NCBI RefSeq assembly: GCF_011605345.1
Contig: NZ_JAAOXM010000002.1
Location: 682,001 to 746,000, forward strand
Source of the DNA: Burkholderia sp. D-99
GTDB lineage: Bacteria > Pseudomonadota > Gammaproteobacteria > Burkholderiales > Burkholderiaceae
Direction: 5' to 3'
Length of the DNA: 64,000 nucleotides
The notes beneath the pieces are model-generated. The model was not told the DNA's origin. It worked only from the letters and a program-made list of their open reading frames with translations, and did not search any database. Below are positions 46,098-54,433 of the stretch, piece by piece. The first letter of the stretch is position 1, and every line of letters starts with the position of its first letter. Both the position numbers and the translations under genes were made by a program.

Positions 46098-47126
46098 TCA
46101 GTTCTGCGTGAGCGGATTCAGCGTCGTGCACAGGAAGCCCGTGCAGTTCGTCGGCTTGAAGTAGAACGACGCCATCACCGGTGACGCCATGCCCAGCGCG
46201 ATATCGCTCAGGTACGCGGAACCCTGCGCGCCATACGTGTTCGATTGCTGGACGAAGCTGGCGCCGGTCGACTGGATCGCGGCCGACTGGTACGTGAAGG
46301 TCGGCGACTGCGTCTGGTCCTTCACGTAGACCCACGAGATCGTCGCGCCGAACGCCATCGCGCCCTTCGCGCGATAACCCTTCGCCCCTTCGCTATTGGC
46401 CTGTGCGATGAAGTCGCTGACGGTCGATGTCGGCGCCAGCGCATCGTACGTATAGGTCGCGTTCGACGCGTTGTTCTTCATGTAGATGTTCGCCTGCACC
46501 GACGCCACCACGATCGGCCCCAGGAACCAGTAGCCCGACTGGCCCTGGCCGTTCGCCTGCGTGAGGAACGCGTTCGTGTCGGCGGGCAGCCCCGTCGTCG
46601 TATACGTGTAGGTCGCCGACGAGCCGCCATCCTTGCGATAGAGATCGCCGTACGTGAGCGGCCCTTCGTAGCGGTAGCCGCTCGAGCCTTGCGCGTTGGC
46701 CGCGTTGACGAAGGACGTCATGTCGGCCGGCGCCGCCTGCAGCTGGTAGGTATAGGTCTGCGCGGTGCCGTCGTTCACGAAGACCGATTGCGTCCCGCCG
46801 TTGCCGGCGTTGTAGTAGAAGTCGCCAAGATAGCGGTAGCCCTTCGCGCCTTCGCTGTTGACCAGCGTCAGGAAGCTCGCCTTGTCGGCCGCGACGGGCT
46901 GCGCCTCGTAGCGCCACGTCAGCGTGCCGCTTCCCGACCCGCCGCTGCCGCTACCTCCGCTGCCGCCGCTTCCGGTCCCGCCGGAACCCGTGCCGCCGGT
47001 TCCACCGGTGCCGCCGTTGTTGCTCGTGCCCGATCCGCCGCCAGCCGATGCGGACGGGGAATTGTCGTCGCCGCCGCAAGCGGTCAGCGCCAGGCAGGTC
47101 AATGCGATCAATGCAACGGCTTTCAT
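46098..47126 (-). CDS. Lipoprotein with five tandem repeats
   Basis: A 342-residue outer-membrane-type lipoprotein. Signal MKAVALIALTCLALTAC with lipobox Cys17; then a Gly/Ser/Thr linker (about residues 25-70); then five repeats of about 50 residues, each with an A(D/S).(T/A)(S/A)F(V/L)..AN..G..GYR(Y/A).G core and a beta-rich Tyr/Thr tail. The C-terminus has two cysteines (NCTGFLC). Function unknown; the repeat-lectin-like layout suggests a surface or adhesion role. First of three leftward lipoprotein genes is to its right; gaps of about 120 bases. Confidence 0.75.
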   Translation of the reverse strand: MKAVALIALTCLALTACGGDDNSPSASAGGGSGTSNNGGTGGTGGTGSGGTGSGGSGGSGSGGSGSGTLTWRYEAQPVAADKASFLTLVNSEGAKGYRYLGDFYYNAGNGGTQSVFVNDGTAQTYTYQLQAAPADMTSFVNAANAQGSSGYRYEGPLTYGDLYRKDGGSSATYTYTTTGLPADTNAFLTQANGQGQSGYWFLGPIVVASVQANIYMKNNASNATYTYDALAPTSTVSDFIAQANSEGAKGYRAKGAMAFGATISWVYVKDQTQSPTFTYQSAAIQSTGASFVQQSNTYGAQGSAYLSDIALGMASPVMASFYFKPTNCTGFLCTTLNPLTQN

Positions 47127-47247
47127 CGGGATCACCTCAAACGAAAAGGACGAACGAAGCCGGCACGCGCGGTTCCCCCCGCGCGCACGGACAATCACGA
47201 ATCACGAATCAGGACACGGCCGGCGGCCCGCCGCCGGCCGTTGAACG

Positions 47248-48075
47248 TCAGTTGACCTGGAGCTGGCCACCGCGGCCGAGGCCGCCCTTGACGTCCTGCG
47301 CCTTGTAGCTGCGCAGCGCGACGACCATCTTGTTGTACGCGTCGATGAACGCGACGACGGTCGCCTTGCCTTCCGGCGTCGACGAGAAACCCGCGAGCGC
47401 GCCGCCCACGCCGCCGCCGAAGCCGCCCAGCGCCGCGCCGTAGTTGGTCGCCGTCGAGCTGCCTTCCGACGCCGCGATCTGCACGGCCGAGCGCACGTCG
47501 AACAGCGTCAGCGTGACGACCGATGCCTTCGTCTGCAGATGGCCGGCCACGGCCGCCACCGCGCTGTTGCCGATCAGCCCGCCGATCATGCTGCCGATGC
47601 CACCGATCGGCGAATCGTTGATGACGATCTGCGGTTCCATGTAGTAGTCGGCCGCGACGCGCTGGCCCTTCTGCTGCTTCGAACCCGCGCGGTATTCGCC
47701 CGAGTTGCGCTGCAGCTGCGTGATGCGCGACAGGCGCGCGTCGCTCTTCTGGTTGCCGATCGACGTGATCACGAAGCAGTTCGACTGCTGGACGGCCAGG
47801 CGCAGCAGCGGGTCGATGGTCGTCATCTTGGTCGCGCTGCCGAACGGGCCCCACCAGTCGGCGTTACGGCCGTCGTCGACGGCGATCGTGCCGAGCGGCG
47901 ACGCACAGCGCTGCAGCCCCGAATCGGCGCCGGCGCTCGTGCCGCCCGCGGCGGCACCGGTCACGCCCGCGTTCTGACCGCCGGGCGTCACTACGCCGCC
48001 GCAGCCCGTCACGGACGCGCAAAGCGCTGCGACCAGCGCACCTTGAGTGAGACGTTGGGAAAGGTTGGTCTTCAT
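47248..48075 (-). CDS. CsgG/HfaB-like lipoprotein
   Basis: A 275-residue lipoprotein (lipobox VTGC, Cys25). The body has the CsgG-family layout: LGTIAVDDGR, a NCFVITSIGN segment, VAADYYMEPQIVI, a glycine-rich turn (GGIGSMIGGLIGN) and VTLTLFDVRSAVQIAASEGSS. CsgG forms an outer-membrane secretion pore for curli; related proteins serve holdfast or other assemblies. Its neighbours are a repeat lipoprotein and a Sel1-like lipoprotein, suggesting a small surface-export or envelope set. Confidence 0.75.
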   Translation of the reverse strand: MKTNLSQRLTQGALVAALCASVTGCGGVVTPGGQNAGVTGAAAGGTSAGADSGLQRCASPLGTIAVDDGRNADWWGPFGSATKMTTIDPLLRLAVQQSNCFVITSIGNQKSDARLSRITQLQRNSGEYRAGSKQQKGQRVAADYYMEPQIVINDSPIGGIGSMIGGLIGNSAVAAVAGHLQTKASVVTLTLFDVRSAVQIAASEGSSTATNYGAALGGFGGGVGGALAGFSSTPEGKATVVAFIDAYNKMVVALRSYKAQDVKGGLGRGGQLQVN

Positions 48076-48195
48076 GTCGTTGTCGATCGATTAGAGTCGT
48101 TGTTCGGCTTATGTGTTCGTGCGAACTTCGATAAGCCCCCCGGCTGGCGCGCGATGGTGGTCTCCCCGCTGCTGCCCCCGTTGCTTCAGGCCCGG

Positions 48196-48783
48196 TCAGT
48201 AGTACCAGTACGTCTGCTGCCAGACGCCGTAGTACGGATAGCCCGAGTACCAGTAGCCGTAATAGACGTCACGCCATTGCGTGCGCCATTTCCAGTCTTC
48301 TTCGTCTTCTTTCTTGGCCTTGCGTGCAAGGTCGAGCAGCTTCTTCGATTCCTTGTCGCCGCGGCCTGCCGCGATCGACAGCCACTTCTCCGCTTCGCGC
48401 GCGTCGGAGCCCATTTCCTCGAGGCCGAACAGGTAGAAACTGCCGAGCGCCTTCTGCGCCTGCAGGTCGCCGCGCTCCGCTGCGTCGCGCATCCACTTGA
48501 GTGCCTGGTAGCTGTCCTGGCGCACGCCGTCGCCGCGGAAATAGCGCAGGCCGAGGTCATACGCGGCCTTCGGCTGGGTCTTCGCGGTTTGCTTCAGCGC
48601 AGCGATACGCGGGCTTTCCTGGTCTTCCGAATCGTCCCTTTTTTGATAGGACACCTGATCTTTAGGACGGTCGGAACAACCTGTGTCGTCGCAGATCCGC
48701 ACCGTGTTGCTGGTGGCGGACGGATCCTGCGCGCACGCGGCCAATAGCAACAGCAGCCCCGGTGCGAGTAGACGGCGGTACAT
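48196..48783 (-). CDS. Sel1/TPR-like lipoprotein
   Basis: A 195-residue lipoprotein (MYRRLLAPGLLLLLAAC, Cys17). Sel1-type helical repeats lie at about 72-140 (AAYDLGLRYFRGDGVRQDS, AEKWLSIAAGRGD). The C-terminus is remarkably aromatic (many Trp and Tyr: YYGYWYSGYPYYG). The ATG start is used; the frame extends 15 bases to a TTG. First gene of the lipoprotein group; divergent from the signalling genes at 49142. Confidence 0.78.
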   Translation of the reverse strand: MYRRLLAPGLLLLLAACAQDPSATSNTVRICDDTGCSDRPKDQVSYQKRDDSEDQESPRIAALKQTAKTQPKAAYDLGLRYFRGDGVRQDSYQALKWMRDAAERGDLQAQKALGSFYLFGLEEMGSDAREAEKWLSIAAGRGDKESKKLLDLARKAKKEDEEDWKWRTQWRDVYYGYWYSGYPYYGVWQQTYWYY

Positions 48784-49083
48784 TGGTACTTTCCTCAAGT
48801 TTTATTGGCGCCGCAATTCTTCGAGCCTTTCACCCCCGTGAGCTCGCACCCGGTGGCGCGCGGCGCAACGGATACAATCCGCCACGCCGACACGCAATCC
48901 AAGGCTCTCTCAGGTTCTCTCTTCGAATCGTTCAGTCACCGATTCATTGTTGTCGCTTTTCGTTGTACCGGCTCCCGCCGGCTGCGATCTCCAAACATGA
49001 CGCGACAAACAAAGGTGACGTGGTGAGCAATAATAATGGAGAAAAATGGCATGTCAAGGTCATTCGTCTTTTCAAAGCTTGCA

Positions 49084-49093
49084 TGACGCGTCA
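49084..49093. promoter_or_regulatory. Palindrome TGACGCGTCA in an AT-rich divergent promoter region
   Basis: Ten-base perfect palindrome about 50 bases upstream of the regulator start, overlapping a possible promoter (TATGCT as -10 near 49101-49106). The 358-base gap 48784-49141 is markedly less GC-rich than its surroundings and holds no gene I can support. Confidence 0.4.
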
Positions 49094-49141
49094 CTTTTGA
49101 TATGCTCTTCCTCGCCAAAAACCCCTGGAGACCCCATCGAG

Positions 49142-50011
49142 ATGTCCAACAGCGAGCAGGCCAACGTCGATCTCATCACCGCCAACAAGGTGCGCGACCT
49201 ACTGAACCGAAACGGCATTCCGCCGCGAAGTCACAACACGACGATCGCGAATGTGCTCGGCCTCAGCTTCTCGGTCGTCACGCGCAAGATGAAAGGCCTG
49301 ATTCCGTGGAACCTGTCGCAGTTGCAGGACATCGCGACGCACTTCGGCGTGCCGCCCGCGATCCTGCTCGACGACAAGGGCACGCAGCCGGCCGCCGCCG
49401 AGATGATCGACGCGACGCTCGTGATCGAGTCGCGGCGTTTCCGCTGCCGCGCCGCGATCTCGACCAAGGCCAGCAGCCAGATCGAGACGGACTTCGTCGC
49501 GCTGCAGTGGCAAGGCGAATGGCTCATCACCGAGCGCCAGCACGCGCGCGAGGGCCGCACCTATCCGGTCGACGTGATCGAGCTGCGCTCGGCCCAGCCG
49601 AACGTGTATGCGGCACGGATCGCGGTGGTCGACGATTCGCGGGACGTCGCCGAAACGGTCTGCGAGTATTTCATCGAAAAAGGCGTGAACGCGATCCCGT
49701 ACTTCGACGGCGCCACGTTCCGCAAGGCACTGGAAGTCGAGGATTTCGACGGCTACATCCTCGACTGGATGCTCGGCGACCAGACCGCCGCCGATCTCGT
49801 GCGCGGCATCCGCTCGAGCGAGAACAGCGGCGCCCCGATCTTCCTGCTGACCGGCAAGATCTCGACCGGGGAAGCGAGCGAGGACGAGATCGCGCATATC
49901 GTGTCGCACTACAACGCGCGCTGCGAAGAAAAGCCGGTACGCCTGCCGATCCTGTTCGCCGAAGTCGCGCGCGAACTGAAGATCGCGCTGCCGGCCGCCG
50001 CCGCGAACTGA
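49142..50011 (+). CDS. Atypical response regulator: N-terminal HTH, C-terminal receiver
   Basis: A 289-residue protein. Residues 1-75 look like an Xre-type HTH (TIANVLGLSFSVVTRKMKG), a middle part (80-145) is beta-rich, and residues about 155-285 form a CheY-like receiver with acidic pair in VVDDSRD, phosphoacceptor Asp in YILDWMLGD, and LLTGK (Thr/Lys). The domain order is reversed relative to most response regulators. It starts an operon with a small periplasmic protein and a hybrid histidine kinase, so it is probably the kinase output, binding DNA. Confidence 0.82.
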   Translation: MSNSEQANVDLITANKVRDLLNRNGIPPRSHNTTIANVLGLSFSVVTRKMKGLIPWNLSQLQDIATHFGVPPAILLDDKGTQPAAAEMIDATLVIESRRFRCRAAISTKASSQIETDFVALQWQGEWLITERQHAREGRTYPVDVIELRSAQPNVYAARIAVVDDSRDVAETVCEYFIEKGVNAIPYFDGATFRKALEVEDFDGYILDWMLGDQTAADLVRGIRSSENSGAPIFLLTGKISTGEASEDEIAHIVSHYNARCEEKPVRLPILFAEVARELKIALPAAAAN

Positions 50012-50057
50012 GACCAGAACAACAGACAACCCATAATTACACGACCGAGGGAAAGCC

Positions 50058-50558
50058 ATGCGAATTTCGACCATCTGGGCCAGAAGCCTGCTGACAGCCT
50101 GCCTGCTCGGCATGGCCGCGGCGTCATGGGCCGCTTCGTTCACGTTCACCGTCGACGGCAAGATCGACAAGAGCAACCAGCAAGGCAAGAACGCCTACGT
50201 ATTTTCCGAACAGGCGCTGATGGCGCTGCCGCAGCACACGATCGTCACGTCGACGAGCTGGACGCCGAAGGCGACCTTCACCGGCCCGCGCCTGTCCGAC
50301 ATCCTGAAGACGGTCGGCGCGCACGGCACGCAGATCGAATTCCGCTGCATCGACGAATACACGTTCACGATTCCCGTCTCCGACGCCGACCGGTACGGCG
50401 TGATCCTCGCGCGGACGATGAACGGCAAGGTGCTCGGCAACGACAACTACGGCCCGCTGTGGATCATGTATCCGCGCGACGAGTATCCCGACGAACTGAA
50501 GACGCCGCTCGGCGAAGCCAAGTTCGCCTGGCAGATCATCGGCCTGACGGTGAAGTGA
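50058..50558 (+). CDS. Small periplasmic protein, molybdopterin (sulfite oxidase)-like fold
   Basis: A 166-residue exported protein with signal peptide MRISTIWARSLLTACLLGMAAASWA. The body matches the molybdopterin-binding oxidoreductase fold: FTGPRLSDILKTVGAHG, IEFRCIDEYTFTIPVSD, and GPLWIMYPRDEYPD. It contains one Cys (in FRCID) at the position that in YedY-type proteins ligates molybdenum in some families, but it is too short for a complete enzyme. It lies between the HTH-receiver gene and the kinase gene, so it may be a periplasmic sensing partner. Confidence 0.75.
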   Translation: MRISTIWARSLLTACLLGMAAASWAASFTFTVDGKIDKSNQQGKNAYVFSEQALMALPQHTIVTSTSWTPKATFTGPRLSDILKTVGAHGTQIEFRCIDEYTFTIPVSDADRYGVILARTMNGKVLGNDNYGPLWIMYPRDEYPDELKTPLGEAKFAWQIIGLTVK

Positions 50559-50571
50559 GTCGGCTCGCGAG

Positions 50572-52383
50572 ATGAAGCGTCGGCGATGGAAAAACCGGAA
50601 AATCATCCTGGTCCTCGGGTCGCTGTGGATCATGGGGTTCGCCGCGTGGGCGTTCCTGCTGTGGGACCTGCTTGCGACGTCTGTCAACGAGGGCGTGCTC
50701 GAAGGGCCGCGTGAAGGCGTGTTCTGGACGGCCGCGCAATATCGGAACGTCTATACGCGCTTCGACCGCCAGCTGATTCTCTACGCCACGCACGAGGACG
50801 ACGACTTCGACCACGTGCAGATGCAGCTCGACAGCCTGTCGGTGTCGTTCGGGTTCCTCCAGCGGCCGTCCGAAGTGTCCGAATACTGGCTGCGCATCCC
50901 GCGCGCGCGCAACGAGATCGAGGCGCTCGGCGAGTTCATGGCGCGCCTGAAGCATGACGTGCCGCTGCTGCGCGATACGCCGAAGAACGCGCAGCGCGTG
51001 ATCGACGACGTCGACGCGTACTGGCCCAAGGTCAACAGCCTCGCGAACTACTTCCGCGCGATCGAGATGGCGCAGCGCGACTTCACGTTCCATCAACTGA
51101 AGGAAAAGCAGCGCGCGATCCTGATCCTCGGCATCGTGCTCGGCGTGATCCTCTGCGCGCTGTTCCTGCTGCTGTTCTATACGATGCGCACCCGCGACGA
51201 CCTGCTCGAACGGCAGGACGCGGCGCTCGATGCGGAACGCAAGGCGTCCGACCGTGCGTTCGAGATGATCGAGGCGAAAAACGCCTTCCTCGGCATGGTC
51301 AGCCACGAGCTGCGCACGCCGCTGCAGGCGATCTGCGGGTCGATCGAGATCCTGCTCGCGCGCCCGCAGTCCGACGCGAACCTCAAGACGATCCGCCGGC
51401 TGCAGAACTCCGCGCTGTCGCTCGAAGCGCTCGTCAAGGACCTGACCGACTACATCAAGCTGCGCTCGACGAAGCGCCTCGCCGAACTCGAAACCGTCGG
51501 CATGGCGTCGCTGCTTGCCGAAGTGATCGAGCCGTTGCGCGAGAAGATCGCGGCCAAGCGGATCGTGATCACGCAGCAGGTCGAGCCGCACGGTCTTGCC
51601 GTCCGTTCCGACCGCAAGCTGCTGCGGCAGGTGCTGTCGAACCTGATCGAGAATTCCGTGAAGTACACACTCGGCGGGTCGATCGACGTATCGATCACGC
51701 GCGCCGATGTACCGGCCGGCCAGCAGTTGACCATCTCGGTGCGCGACACGGGCGCCGGTATCGCGAAACAGCATCTGTCGAAGATCTTCGAGCCGTTCTA
51801 CCGCGCGAACGATGCGATCGGCCTGCATGTCGACGGGATCGGCATGGGGCTCGCCGTCGTGCGCGAAATCGTGACGACGCTGCGCGGGCATGTGGATGTT
51901 CGGAGTGTGGTCGGCGAAGGCAGCGAATTCGTCGTGACGCTGCCGGTCGAGGTGCCCGATACCCACGAAGCAGCCGGCGATGTGCCCGCGCTGCCACAGG
52001 CCGCCGCGCACCGCGACCGGCGCGCGCTGGTGGTCGACGACAACGACAACGCACGCGAAACGCTCGGTGCGATGCTGTCGGCGCTCGGCATCGACGCCGA
52101 TCTGTGCGGCACCGGGCAGGAAGGCATCACGCGCTTCGGCACGGGCCGCTACGACATCGTGGTGCTCGATCTCGAACTGCCGGACCTGAGCGGCTTCGAG
52201 GTCGCGCGGCGTATTCGCGCGGTGGCGGTACCCGACGACGACGGCCGGCATCCGGCAATTCTCGGCGTCAGCGCGTACGAATCGGCCGCGCTGCGCGAGA
52301 ACAAGCAGGTGTTCGACGAATTCCTGCCCAAACCTGTCCACCTGCGCGAACTCGGCGCACTCGTCGAGAAACTGCTCGCCTGA
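50572..52383 (+). CDS. Hybrid sensor histidine kinase with C-terminal receiver
   Basis: A 603-residue membrane kinase. TM1 about 10-32, periplasmic region to about 180, TM2 about 181-203; HisKA with phospho-His in FLGMVSHELRTPLQAICGS (near 245); HATPase with NLIENSVKYTLGG, DTGAGI and GMGLAV; receiver about 485-600 with RRALVVDDNDN and VVLDLELPDLSG (phosphoacceptor). Start MKRRRWKNRKI, 14 bases after the periplasmic protein. Signal transfer to the HTH-receiver would need an Hpt or direct transfer; none is encoded here. Confidence 0.92.
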   Translation: MKRRRWKNRKIILVLGSLWIMGFAAWAFLLWDLLATSVNEGVLEGPREGVFWTAAQYRNVYTRFDRQLILYATHEDDDFDHVQMQLDSLSVSFGFLQRPSEVSEYWLRIPRARNEIEALGEFMARLKHDVPLLRDTPKNAQRVIDDVDAYWPKVNSLANYFRAIEMAQRDFTFHQLKEKQRAILILGIVLGVILCALFLLLFYTMRTRDDLLERQDAALDAERKASDRAFEMIEAKNAFLGMVSHELRTPLQAICGSIEILLARPQSDANLKTIRRLQNSALSLEALVKDLTDYIKLRSTKRLAELETVGMASLLAEVIEPLREKIAAKRIVITQQVEPHGLAVRSDRKLLRQVLSNLIENSVKYTLGGSIDVSITRADVPAGQQLTISVRDTGAGIAKQHLSKIFEPFYRANDAIGLHVDGIGMGLAVVREIVTTLRGHVDVRSVVGEGSEFVVTLPVEVPDTHEAAGDVPALPQAAAHRDRRALVVDDNDNARETLGAMLSALGIDADLCGTGQEGITRFGTGRYDIVVLDLELPDLSGFEVARRIRAVAVPDDDGRHPAILGVSAYESAALRENKQVFDEFLPKPVHLRELGALVEKLLA

Positions 52384-52458
52384 GCCGGTGCACCGCGTGC
52401 GACCGCGCACGGCATCGCGTGCCGGCGCGGCATCACGCGCGCACGCTCACCTTCCCGT

Positions 52459-52878
52459 TCATTCGCCGATCAGGTGCAGCACGATATCGCGCCGGTGCGC
52501 CGCGCGGCGATGCTCGAACAGGTAGATCCCCTGCCACGTGCCCAGCACCATGCGCCCGTTCTCGACCGGGATCGACAGTTGCACCTGCGTGAGCGCCGTG
52601 CGCAGATGCGCGGGCATGTCGTCGGCGCCTTCGGTGTCGTGTTCGTAACGCGTGGCATCCTCGGGCGCAAGCGTCGCGAAGTAGCGTTCGAGATCGCGCC
52701 GCACCGACGCATCGGCGTTCTCCTGGATCAGCAGCGACGCCGACGTATGGCGGCAGAACACGGTGAGCAGGCCCGTGCGGATCGCCTGCTGGTCGACGAA
52801 CGCGCGCGCCTGCGACGTGAATTCGACGAGGCCGCTGCCGCGCGTGTCGACGGCGATGTGGGTGATGGCTTGTTGCAT
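52459..52878 (-). CDS. yjbQ: YjbQ / UPF0047 family protein
   Basis: A 139-residue protein of the widespread YjbQ family, which has a reported weak thiamine-phosphate synthase activity. Seen: LLTVFCRHTSASLLIQENAD (conserved His), EGADDMPAHLRTAL and LGTWQGIYLFEHR with conserved His and Arg. Start MQQAITHIAVDTRG. Ten bases downstream of the thioredoxin-like gene on the same strand, so they form a pair. Confidence 0.9.
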   Translation of the reverse strand: MQQAITHIAVDTRGSGLVEFTSQARAFVDQQAIRTGLLTVFCRHTSASLLIQENADASVRRDLERYFATLAPEDATRYEHDTEGADDMPAHLRTALTQVQLSIPVENGRMVLGTWQGIYLFEHRRAAHRRDIVLHLIGE

Positions 52879-52888
52879 GACCGTGGCG

Positions 52889-53215
52889 TCAGGCCAGCGC
52901 GGCGAAACCGTCGGCTTCGATCTGCTTCGCGTCGGCGGGGCGCACGACGCGCGCGACTTCGACGCCATCGCGCAGGAACACCAGCGTCGGCCACAGCTTC
53001 ACGCGAAACGAGCGGCCGAGCGGGCGGCCCGGGCCGTCCTCGATCTTCAGGTGTCGCACGGCGGGATGGGCAGAGAACGACGCGACGATCGCGGGCTGCG
53101 CGCCCGCGCAGATGCCGCACCAGTTCGCGCCGAATTCGATGACGGTCGCGCCGGTCAGCGCGTCGACTTCCGCGCGCGTGGGCGCTTCTTCGGAATAGCG
53201 TTGCGGGGTGTGCAT
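52889..53215 (-). CDS. Thioredoxin-like protein
   Basis: A 108-residue cytoplasmic thioredoxin-fold protein. Active site FGANWCGICAGA (C-G-I-C instead of C-G-P-C) and the cis-Pro segment VKLWPTLVFLRDG. The start MHTPQRYSEE is preferred as it gives the normal length; the frame extends 12 codons upstream. The Ile in place of Pro will raise the redox potential relative to thioredoxin. Likely cotranscribed with yjbQ. Confidence 0.88.
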   Translation of the reverse strand: MHTPQRYSEEAPTRAEVDALTGATVIEFGANWCGICAGAQPAIVASFSAHPAVRHLKIEDGPGRPLGRSFRVKLWPTLVFLRDGVEVARVVRPADAKQIEADGFAALA

Positions 53216-53466
53216 CGAGGGCCCTCGTGTGGAATACCGGAACGTGACCACGCCGGGTCGGCAGGCGCGGTCGGTGATGTCCTACTGTAGCGGAAAAGCA
53301 AGCGCGATGCCGGCGCACGCGGACGCGCAAGCCGGCGGTTTCGATTGCCTGCCGTCTTCCGGGCACCGCCTGCGCATGACGCGCCATTCCCGTTCCTCGA
53401 TCTCGCTGCCGCCATCCGGATGAAACAACAAGAATCGGAGCGCCGGGCCGCCGCGAGAGGATCAGC

Positions 53467-54207
53467 ATGCGGACTGATCCCCTCAACGAAGCGAAGGCCC
53501 CGACCATGAATGCTCCGCATTGCGTCACCGAACCGAACATCCTTTATTTCGGCACGCCCGTCGTGCTGGTCAGCACGCTGAACGAGGATGGCACGGCCAA
53601 TCTCGCGCCGATCTCGTCCGCATTCTGGCTCGGCTGGCGCGGCGTGATCGGCATCGCCGCCAGCTCGCAGACCACCCGCAACCTGCTGCGTACCGGCGAA
53701 TGCGTACTGAACCTGCCGTCGCCGGCGCAGGCGCCCGCGGTCGACCGGATCGCCCGCACGACCGGCACGTATCCGGTGCCCGACGGGAAGCGGGCGAAAG
53801 GCTATGTATTCGAACCCGACAAGTTCGGCACGGCCGGACTCACCGAAACGGCATCGCAAACCGTATCGCCGCCACGCGCGCTCGAATGCCAGGTGCACAT
53901 GGAAGCGGTCGTCGCGGCCACGCACGGCATCGGCGAAGAAGCGCCCGACCTGCGCGGCCACATCCGCGTATTCGAGTTACGCATCCAGCGCGTGCATGTC
54001 CATCCCGACCTGCTGATGGACGGGCATCCGGATCGCATCGACCCAGACAAATGGTCGCCGCTGATCATGAGCTTCCAGAAGTTCTACGGCCTCGCACCGC
54101 AGCAGGTGCACACGTCGCGGCTCGCCGAGATTCCCGAGCGCGCGTATCGCAGCCCCGACATCGAGCGAGCACGCGACGCGGGTTTGCCAGCCGGCGCCGG
54201 GCGGTAA
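53467..54207 (+). CDS. Flavin reductase-like protein (FMN-binding split barrel)
   Basis: A 246-residue protein of the flavin-reductase-like family. Seen: VVLVSTLNEDGTANLAPISSAFWLGW (FMN-binding strand), SQTTRNLLRTGECVLNLP, and a VFELRIQRVHVHPDLL segment near 175. The start at 53467 has AGAGGATCAGC upstream; an alternative start is 13 codons in. Function is probably FMN-dependent reduction of an unknown substrate. It is monocistronic, followed by a 226-base gap with no supported gene. Confidence 0.78.
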   Translation: MRTDPLNEAKAPTMNAPHCVTEPNILYFGTPVVLVSTLNEDGTANLAPISSAFWLGWRGVIGIAASSQTTRNLLRTGECVLNLPSPAQAPAVDRIARTTGTYPVPDGKRAKGYVFEPDKFGTAGLTETASQTVSPPRALECQVHMEAVVAATHGIGEEAPDLRGHIRVFELRIQRVHVHPDLLMDGHPDRIDPDKWSPLIMSFQKFYGLAPQQVHTSRLAEIPERAYRSPDIERARDAGLPAGAGR

Positions 54208-54433
54208 TGCAACGCGATGGCTGGCCCGATGCGACCCCGGATGCGCGCGAACTGATCGACGAGAAGGTCGAGCGCGACGATGCGTGGGGCGCAGGCCCCG
54301 CCCGGCCGCCCGCATCAGCGCATCCACGCGCCCGCGCACCCCGCGGCGGCCGCGTTGCGGCAGCGCACGCGCGTTGCCGTCGTAACGATATCGTTGCCGC
54401 CCTGTCGGGCGACGGGCGATCAGGAGAACACCG

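Noticed and set aside
54208-54433. Short ORF after the flavin-reductase-like gene (MQRDGWPDATPDARELI...)
   Set aside because: No ribosome site, runs into low-complexity Arg/Ala, no recognisable domain.
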